Positions 59,661-64,000 of a stretch of DNA of 64,000 nucleotides are shown here, piece after piece (position 1 is the first letter of the stretch; every line of letters begins with the position of its first letter). The position numbers and the translations under genes were made by a program. Below the pieces are notes generated by a model. That model worked only from the letters and a program-made list of their open reading frames with translations, was not told the DNA's origin and did not search any database. Source of the stretch: Spirosoma linguale DSM 74. Lineage in GTDB: Bacteria; Bacteroidota; Bacteroidia; Cytophagales; Spirosomataceae. Where the stretch lies: assembly GCA_000024525.1 (NCBI GenBank), contig CP001769.1:1281001-1345000 (forward strand), given 5' to 3'.

Positions 59661-60251
59661 ATGAATATGAATCGATATTTTCTTACCCTCGCTATGTGTG
59701 TGTCAACGGTTGTTTTTACGAGCTGCGGTGACCAAAAGAAGAGCGATGCAACATCGGCGGATTCAACCGCAGCGACATTATCGTCCCCTGAAACAACCTC
59801 TACGATCGCTATAACCGGACACTTGGCCGACCTGGGCTTAACTCCTGATAGTCATTGGCGTGGGATTAATCTCGGCGACGATTTCACAAAGGTAAAGGCT
59901 ACCGAGAAAGGGGAGTCGTTTGAAAGTGACGCTGATCATATCGGTTATACTATCGAATTCAAGAACCTCGAATCGGCGGATATGCTGTATTATCAAACCA
60001 ACTCAAAGGTGTCTGCTATTGATGTAGACCTGTTTCTCAACAGTCGCCAGTCGGTTAGCGATTACAAGAAAGAACTGGATGGGTATTTTACAGGTCGTTA
60101 CGGCAAGTCAAAGCCTGCGGAGGGCGGGCTGGTCTGGATGGGTCGGCAAGGGGAGCAAGTGCTGCTGAAAGATGTTTCGAAAGGAAAAGACTTCGGCCTG
60201 AAAGTCAGGATCGGACCTGCTGAAGGCACTGCATCGGCGTCCGTGAAATAA
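59661..60251 (+). CDS. Small lipoprotein of unknown function
   Basis: 196 aa. Lipoprotein signal MNMNRYFLTLAMCVSTVVFTSCGDQKKS with lipobox FTSC. Then a Ser/Thr-rich spacer (residues 30-52), and a body with HWRGINLGDDFTKVKATEKGESFESD, LYYQTNSKVSAIDVDLFLNSRQSVSDYKKELDGYFTGRYGKSKP and LVWMGRQGEQVLLKDVSKGKDFGLKVRIG, a two-layer beta-sandwich-like pattern. I do not recognise a family. A -7 box TATCTTTG (59640-59647) precedes the start by 13 bases. Ends in a strong terminator shared with ilvE. Confidence 0.75.
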   Translation: MNMNRYFLTLAMCVSTVVFTSCGDQKKSDATSADSTAATLSSPETTSTIAITGHLADLGLTPDSHWRGINLGDDFTKVKATEKGESFESDADHIGYTIEFKNLESADMLYYQTNSKVSAIDVDLFLNSRQSVSDYKKELDGYFTGRYGKSKPAEGGLVWMGRQGEQVLLKDVSKGKDFGLKVRIGPAEGTASASVK

Positions 60252-60280
60252 AGCGTCCTAAACATAATTTCAGGCTGAGT

Positions 60281-60328
60281 AAGACAAGAAAAAGCCTCAA
60301 CCATGCAGTTGAGGCTTTTTCTTGTCTT
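60281..60328. terminator. Bidirectional terminator between the lipoprotein gene and ilvE
   Basis: Perfect 21-base-pair stem (60281-60301 with 60308-60328), loop CATGCA, A-run then T-run. It serves both convergent genes. Confidence 0.92.
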
Positions 60329-60343
60329 TGTATATGAACCAAT

Positions 60344-61414
60344 CTACACGTGGTGCATCCAGCCGAAGGTGTCTTCTACTTTGCCGGTGCGAAGATCGGC
60401 CAGGTAGTTTTTTACTTTAACGGCAAATGACTCTTCGGGGGCAAATTCGGGCAGCATGTAATCTTTGCCATTATACCCGATGAGCGAGTAAGGTGATGAA
60501 CCCACCGCCGTGCCCGCACCGAAAGCTTCTGTCAAACGACCGTTCTCAATCGCACCGATCACTTCATCGATAGATACCAGCCGCTCTTCTACCTCCATAC
60601 CCCAACTCCGGGCAATTTGAAGAATAGAATCACGGGTAACCCCTTTCAGGATTGAATCGGAGGTAGCCGGGGTTACAAGCTTACCGTCAATGACGAACAT
60701 GATGTTCATCGTGCCCGATTCCTCGATGTATTTGTGTTCGCGGGCGTCGGTCCAAATCAACTGGTCATAGCCTTGTTGCTGCGCCATCAGGGTCGGATAC
60801 AACGAGCCACCGTAGTTACCGGCGCACTTGGCATAACCAACGCCACCCGGTGCCGAGCGGATGTATTCGGTTTCAACCTTTAGCTTTGGCGGGTTCGAGT
60901 AATAGGCACCCACCGGGCAGGTAAAGATGCAGAATCGGTAAGTTTTCGAAGGCGCAACACCCAGGTACGTATCCGTAGCAAACATATAAGGACGTACATA
61001 AAGCGAACTGTCGGGCGTGTTAGGAACCCAATCGGCATCAACACGGAGCAGGGCTTCCAGGCCACCGATGAATACTTCTTCGGGTAGCGTAGCCATGCAC
61101 ATGCGCCGGGCTGATTCGTTGATACGCTCAAAGTTCGCGTAAGGGCGGAACAGAGAAACCTGACCTTCCTCATTTTTGAACGCTTTCATGCCTTCAAAAA
61201 TAGACTGGCCATAATGTAGCGACGACAGAGCAGGGCTTAGCGTGAAATTGTCGAACGGCACAATCATCTGATTCTGCCACTGACCATCTATGAAATCGGC
61301 CACGAACATGTGGTCCGAAAAATGTTTGCCGAAAGGCAGATGGTTAAAATCTACCTCCTGAATGCGAGAGCGTTCCGCTTTTCGCAATTCAATTTGTAAT
61401 ACGTCTGTCGTCAT
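60344..61414 (-). CDS. ilvE: Branched-chain amino acid aminotransferase
   Basis: Class IV PLP aminotransferase making Leu, Ile and Val from their keto acids with glutamate; cytoplasmic. 356 aa, the eukaryote-like long type. SIFEGMKAF, VSLFRPYANFERINESARRM, LYVRPYMFATDTYLGV, PGGVGYAKCAGNYGGSLYP (PLP-binding Lys196), ILIGVTRDSIL-like GVTRDSIL near residue 260 and TEAFGAGTAVGSSPYSLIGY. All are family landmarks. Start ATG 61414. A -7 box TAGCTTTG (minus, 61461-61468) lies about 46 bases upstream. Not linked to other ilv genes here. Confidence 0.96.
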   Translation of the reverse strand: MTTDVLQIELRKAERSRIQEVDFNHLPFGKHFSDHMFVADFIDGQWQNQMIVPFDNFTLSPALSSLHYGQSIFEGMKAFKNEEGQVSLFRPYANFERINESARRMCMATLPEEVFIGGLEALLRVDADWVPNTPDSSLYVRPYMFATDTYLGVAPSKTYRFCIFTCPVGAYYSNPPKLKVETEYIRSAPGGVGYAKCAGNYGGSLYPTLMAQQQGYDQLIWTDAREHKYIEESGTMNIMFVIDGKLVTPATSDSILKGVTRDSILQIARSWGMEVEERLVSIDEVIGAIENGRLTEAFGAGTAVGSSPYSLIGYNGKDYMLPEFAPEESFAVKVKNYLADLRTGKVEDTFGWMHHV

Positions 61415-61460
61415 AACTGCTTGTGGTTAATGAGTTAGCCGGTTTGTGAACTGGCTGAGG

Positions 61461-61468
61461 CAAAGCTA
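61461..61468 (-). promoter_or_regulatory. -7 box of the ilvE promoter
   Basis: Minus strand TAGCTTTG fits TAnnTTTG and would give a leader of about 45 bases to the ilvE ATG. The nearest TTG is 28 bases upstream, longer than usual, so this is a partial match. Confidence 0.35.
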
Positions 61469-61517
61469 AAAAATTAGATCGAGTAAGTTTAGTTGTCAAG
61501 ACAACTTTTTTTTCAAG

Positions 61518-62096
61518 TTAATTGGATGGCAACGCTCTTGGCTTCCAGGTTACTTCCTCGGCGTCCAATTCCTGTGCCATTTTTCGGCTCAGTACGAATA
61601 AATAGTCCGACAGGCGATTAACGTATTGAATCACCAGTTCATCTACGTTTTCGACAGAACTGAAAGCCTGTTCGTTCAACGTAATGATGATGCGTTCGGC
61701 ACGGCGGCAAACCGTACGGGCCAGATGGCAGAATGAAACGGATTGATGACCGCCCGGTAAAACGAACGCGCGTAATTCCGGCAGTTCAGTATCCATGGCA
61801 TCCATTGCCTGCTCCAGCAGCGTCACATCATCGGATGTGATGGCGGGCATTGGCCGCTTGGGAGCCTTTTCCGGATCAGTCGCCAGTTCGGACCCAACCG
61901 TGAAAAGTCGATCCTGAATTTCTTTAAGGAACTCCCTACGATTAGTGTTGACCGGTTGGTCACGAACCAACCCAATCCAGGAGTTTAGTTCATCAACAGT
62001 TCCATAGGCGTCGAGCCGCAGATCGCTTTTGCTTACTCTACGCCCGCCAATCAGCGCCGTTTGTCCTTTATCGCCTGTTTTTGTGTAAATCTTCAT
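61518..62096 (-). CDS. PduO-type cob(I)alamin adenosyltransferase
   Basis: 192 aa enzyme that transfers adenosyl from ATP to cob(I)alamin to make coenzyme B12. N-terminal MKIYTKTGDKGQTALIGGRRVSKSDLRLDAYGTVDELNSWIG is the ATR P-loop-like ATP region; VLPGGHQSVSFCHLARTVCRRAERII and QYVNRLSDYLFVLSRKMAQEL are the conserved helices with the Arg/Asp salt-bridge residues. Trimeric PduO/MMAB type. No B12-dependent enzyme is in the window. Minus strand, upstream of ilvE with 100 bases between; divergent from the membrane gene. Confidence 0.94.
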   Translation of the reverse strand: MKIYTKTGDKGQTALIGGRRVSKSDLRLDAYGTVDELNSWIGLVRDQPVNTNRREFLKEIQDRLFTVGSELATDPEKAPKRPMPAITSDDVTLLEQAMDAMDTELPELRAFVLPGGHQSVSFCHLARTVCRRAERIIITLNEQAFSSVENVDELVIQYVNRLSDYLFVLSRKMAQELDAEEVTWKPRALPSN

Positions 62097-62281
62097 ACGC
62101 TCGCGAAACCATTATGCTTAACAAGTGGCTAAGCTAACGGATTTCCCCCGTTCGGGCCTTACCTTTGCGCCCTGATTTGAAAAAGCCAGACGTAAATCTC
62201 ATAAGAGGGTGATTACGATAATGGCCTGTTATCCGATAAGGTAATTTGCCGTTCGTTCACCTGTTCACTCGTGTACTTATA

Positions 62282-62791
62282 ATGAAAGCAGGTATCTTTT
62301 TTGTCCGAGTATGGCGCATTCTCTCCATTGCCGGATTCTTATTCGCTCTTTTCAGCAGTTACATCTCGTATCCCGATGCGGTAGCCGTTCGTTTCGACGA
62401 GCAGAACCAACCCATTCAGACCCTGGGGCGCGAAACAATTTTCTATTTGGCCATCGGCATTTTTATCATCAACAACACCCTGATAAATCTGGCCTCCCGG
62501 CTGATCGCCAAAGTGCCAACCGACAAACTTCCGGTGCCGAATCACGAAATCTGGGCAGCAAACAGGCCAGCGTTGAATCTAATCTTCAAGAATTGGTTCA
62601 GCTTGCTCATGTCGGCTATTAATACAATAGTTGGCCTGGGCCTGTTGGTTCTGTCGTTTCTTAATCGATCCGACCGGCCGATTCGGGCTGTTGAGTATGC
62701 CTGGCTACTGCCTCTGAGTACGGCTATCCTGATTGCTGTACTGGCCTGGTTGCCCATTCGTCTATTCATGAAACCCAATAACGATGACTAA
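62282..62791 (+). CDS. Small integral membrane protein of unknown function
   Basis: 169 aa, four predicted membrane helices: VWRILSIAGFLFALFSSYI, TIFYLAIGIFIINNTLINLA, WFSLLMSAINTIVGLGLLVLSF and WLLPLSTAILIAVLAWLPI. Between the first two is YPDAVAVRFDEQNQPIQTLG, resembling the DUF1648-like SdpI-type segment, but I am not sure. ATG 62282 (MKAGIFF) chosen; a -7 box TACCTTTG (62160-62167) sits about 115 bases upstream. Its end overlaps the start of queA by eight bases (ATGACTAA), so the two are cotranscribed and perhaps translationally coupled. Confidence 0.8.
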   Translation: MKAGIFFVRVWRILSIAGFLFALFSSYISYPDAVAVRFDEQNQPIQTLGRETIFYLAIGIFIINNTLINLASRLIAKVPTDKLPVPNHEIWAANRPALNLIFKNWFSLLMSAINTIVGLGLLVLSFLNRSDRPIRAVEYAWLLPLSTAILIAVLAWLPIRLFMKPNNDD

Positions 62792-64000
62792 TACGAATGA
62801 GTTGTTATTGAGCGAATTTCAATACGACTTACCCGACGACCGGATTGCCCGTTTTCCATTGCCCCAGCGCGATGCATCGAAACTGCTTCTCTACAAAGGT
62901 GGGGTGGTTAGCCACAACCGGTTTACGGATCTCCCCAGTCTGTTGCTGCCGAACAGCTTTCTGGTGTTTAATGACACCAAAGTCATTCCGGCGCGACTGC
63001 ACTTTACCAAACCGACAGGTGCCCTAATCGAATTGTTTCTTCTGAATCCATTCCCAATTGAACCGGGTGGAGAGCCCGCGCCAATTTCGCTGGCTATGGA
63101 AGAAACCGGTACGGCCATCTGGCAGGGTATGATTGGTAACCGGAAGCGTTGGAAACAGGACGAACCGCTGGTCACCACGTTTCCGACACCCGAAGGAGAG
63201 GTTATCCTTACCGCTTCCTGGCATGATTATGATCAGTCGGCTGTTCGGTTAAGCTGGCAACCAGCGGAGTTAACCTTTGCGCAGCTTGTCCAGTATATAG
63301 GGGAGATCCCATTGCCGCCCTATCTTAAACGGGAAGCCACCGCCACCGACCGCGAAACGTACCAGACTGTTTATTCAAAACAGGAAGGAGCCGTAGCCGC
63401 TCCAACCGCTGGCTTACACTTTACAGCCGCTGTATTTGAGGCATTGGCCAATAATAACATTAATCACGACTATCTAACGTTGCATGTTGGGGCCGGAACG
63501 TTTCAGCCCATTAAGACAGACGATGTCCGGCAGCATCACATGCATACGGAGCAGGTTGTGTACACGCAGGCTAATGTGAGGAATCTGCTGGCTCATCTGG
63601 ATACCGTAGTGGCAGTGGGCACAACCTCCATGCGGGCGCTGGAAAGTTTGTATTGGATTGGTACGAAGCTGGTTCGAAAGGAGCCGAACCCGTTTCAACT
63701 CGATCAGCAGTATGCGTACCAGCTTCCGGATGATCAGCAGCCCAGTGTCGCCGATGCACTTAACGCTGTTCTGGACTATCTGGTTACTGCCAACAAAGAG
63801 TCGGTTGTAGCGCATACGGGCATTTATATAACTCCCGGTTATCGCATCAGGCTCTGCAAAGGACTGGTGACTAATTTCCACCAGCCGGGGTCGACCCTCA
63901 TTTTGCTGATTGCTACCCTCATTGGCGACAGCTGGAAGAACGTATATAAAGAAGCTCTCGAAAACGATTACCGTTTCCTGAGTTATGGCGATTCTTCCCT
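62784..64000 (+). CDS. queA: S-adenosylmethionine:tRNA ribosyltransferase-isomerase (3' end cut by window edge)
   Basis: Makes epoxyqueuosine in tRNA anticodons by transferring the ribose of SAM to 7-aminomethyl-7-deazaguanine. 405 codons seen from ATG 62784; the last residues lie outside the window. Landmarks: FQYDLPDDRIARFPLPQRDASKLLLY, FNDTKVIPARL, YIGEIPLPPYLKR, YQTVYSKQEGAVAAPTAGLHFT (the QueA signature), LHVGAGTFQPIKTDDVRQHHMHTE and TNFHQPGSTLILLIATL. All fit. Slightly longer than E. coli QueA (356). Overlaps the upstream membrane gene by eight bases, suggesting one transcript. Confidence 0.96.
   Translation, partial: MTNTNELLLSEFQYDLPDDRIARFPLPQRDASKLLLYKGGVVSHNRFTDLPSLLLPNSFLVFNDTKVIPARLHFTKPTGALIELFLLNPFPIEPGGEPAPISLAMEETGTAIWQGMIGNRKRWKQDEPLVTTFPTPEGEVILTASWHDYDQSAVRLSWQPAELTFAQLVQYIGEIPLPPYLKREATATDRETYQTVYSKQEGAVAAPTAGLHFTAAVFEALANNNINHDYLTLHVGAGTFQPIKTDDVRQHHMHTEQVVYTQANVRNLLAHLDTVVAVGTTSMRALESLYWIGTKLVRKEPNPFQLDQQYAYQLPDDQQPSVADALNAVLDYLVTANKESVVAHTGIYITPGYRIRLCKGLVTNFHQPGSTLILLIATLIGDSWKNVYKEALENDYRFLSYGDSS

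Overview
The window looks like chromosomal DNA of a Bacteroidota member, most likely order Cytophagales (a Spirosoma-like relative is my guess from gene content and style; no marker RNA is present to prove it). Support: no Shine-Dalgarno sequences before most starts; several upstream regions carry the Bacteroidota promoter pattern TTG-N(20-23)-TAnnTTTG; many exported lipoproteins and outer-membrane barrels; DUF4920, DUF2911 and DUF4174 proteins; and a moderate GC content. I see no tRNA, rRNA, CRISPR array, transposase, integrase or phage gene. This is a core and catabolic region rather than a genomic island.

Layout: (1) 1-3403, an rbsA-rbsC-rbsB-like sugar ABC importer operon on the minus strand, the binding protein cut by the window edge. 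(2) 3473-8354, housekeeping: WalJ/YycJ-type metallohydrolase, folA, a YdjC/ChbG-like deacetylase, fmt, greA and a HIT protein. (3) 8469-16238, a hexuronate block: exuT-kdgK-uxaB (minus) divergent from uxuA-uxaC-alpha/beta hydrolase (plus). (4) 16378-22844, exported amidohydrolase, two small exported proteins, an M13 peptidase, a spore-photoproduct-lyase-family radical SAM enzyme and a DinB-fold protein. (5) 22950-27716, a D-glucarate/galactarate block: garL-like aldolase, GntP-family permease, a Tat-exported UxuA-like protein and glucarate dehydratase. (6) 27940-31871, a barrel protein and serine biosynthesis: serC plus a fused SerB-SerA. (7) 31940-41284, YheT-like hydrolase carrying an inserted repeat, acyl-CoA dehydrogenase, DUF2911, an envelope protein, an NmrA-like protein, sialate O-acetylesterase, DUF4174, GroES-like and YidD. 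(8) 41367-50532, lgt, three exported peptidases (S9, M1, S8), a PfkB kinase and an SLC45-like sugar transporter. (9) 50654-64000, BamA-like protein, DUF2442/DUF4160 pair, flotillin-like protein, heterodimeric ABC exporter, sterol-desaturase-family enzyme, a lipoprotein, ilvE, cobalamin adenosyltransferase, a membrane protein and a 3'-truncated queA.

How it fits together: blocks 3 and 5 plus the kinase/transporter pair at 47933-50532 suggest an organism that lives on plant-type sugar acids and oligosaccharides. Hexuronates enter by ExuT, are isomerised by UxaC and converge on 2-keto-3-deoxygluconate, which KdgK phosphorylates. Glucarate is dehydrated and then cleaved by the aldolase. Neither uxaA nor uxuB is in the window, so both uronate branches need genes elsewhere.

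The most unusual layer is non-coding. Eight of the eleven convergent gene pairs have a long inverted repeat between their 3' ends; the three without one have gaps of only 2-11 bases. The palindromes fall into small families, and one class, inverted arrays of 7-8 base words, also sits inside a YheT-like coding sequence as an in-frame insertion. I did not find a convincing new multi-gene system; the best leads are these repeats, a possible small RNA or leader upstream of greA, and several unusual protein architectures.
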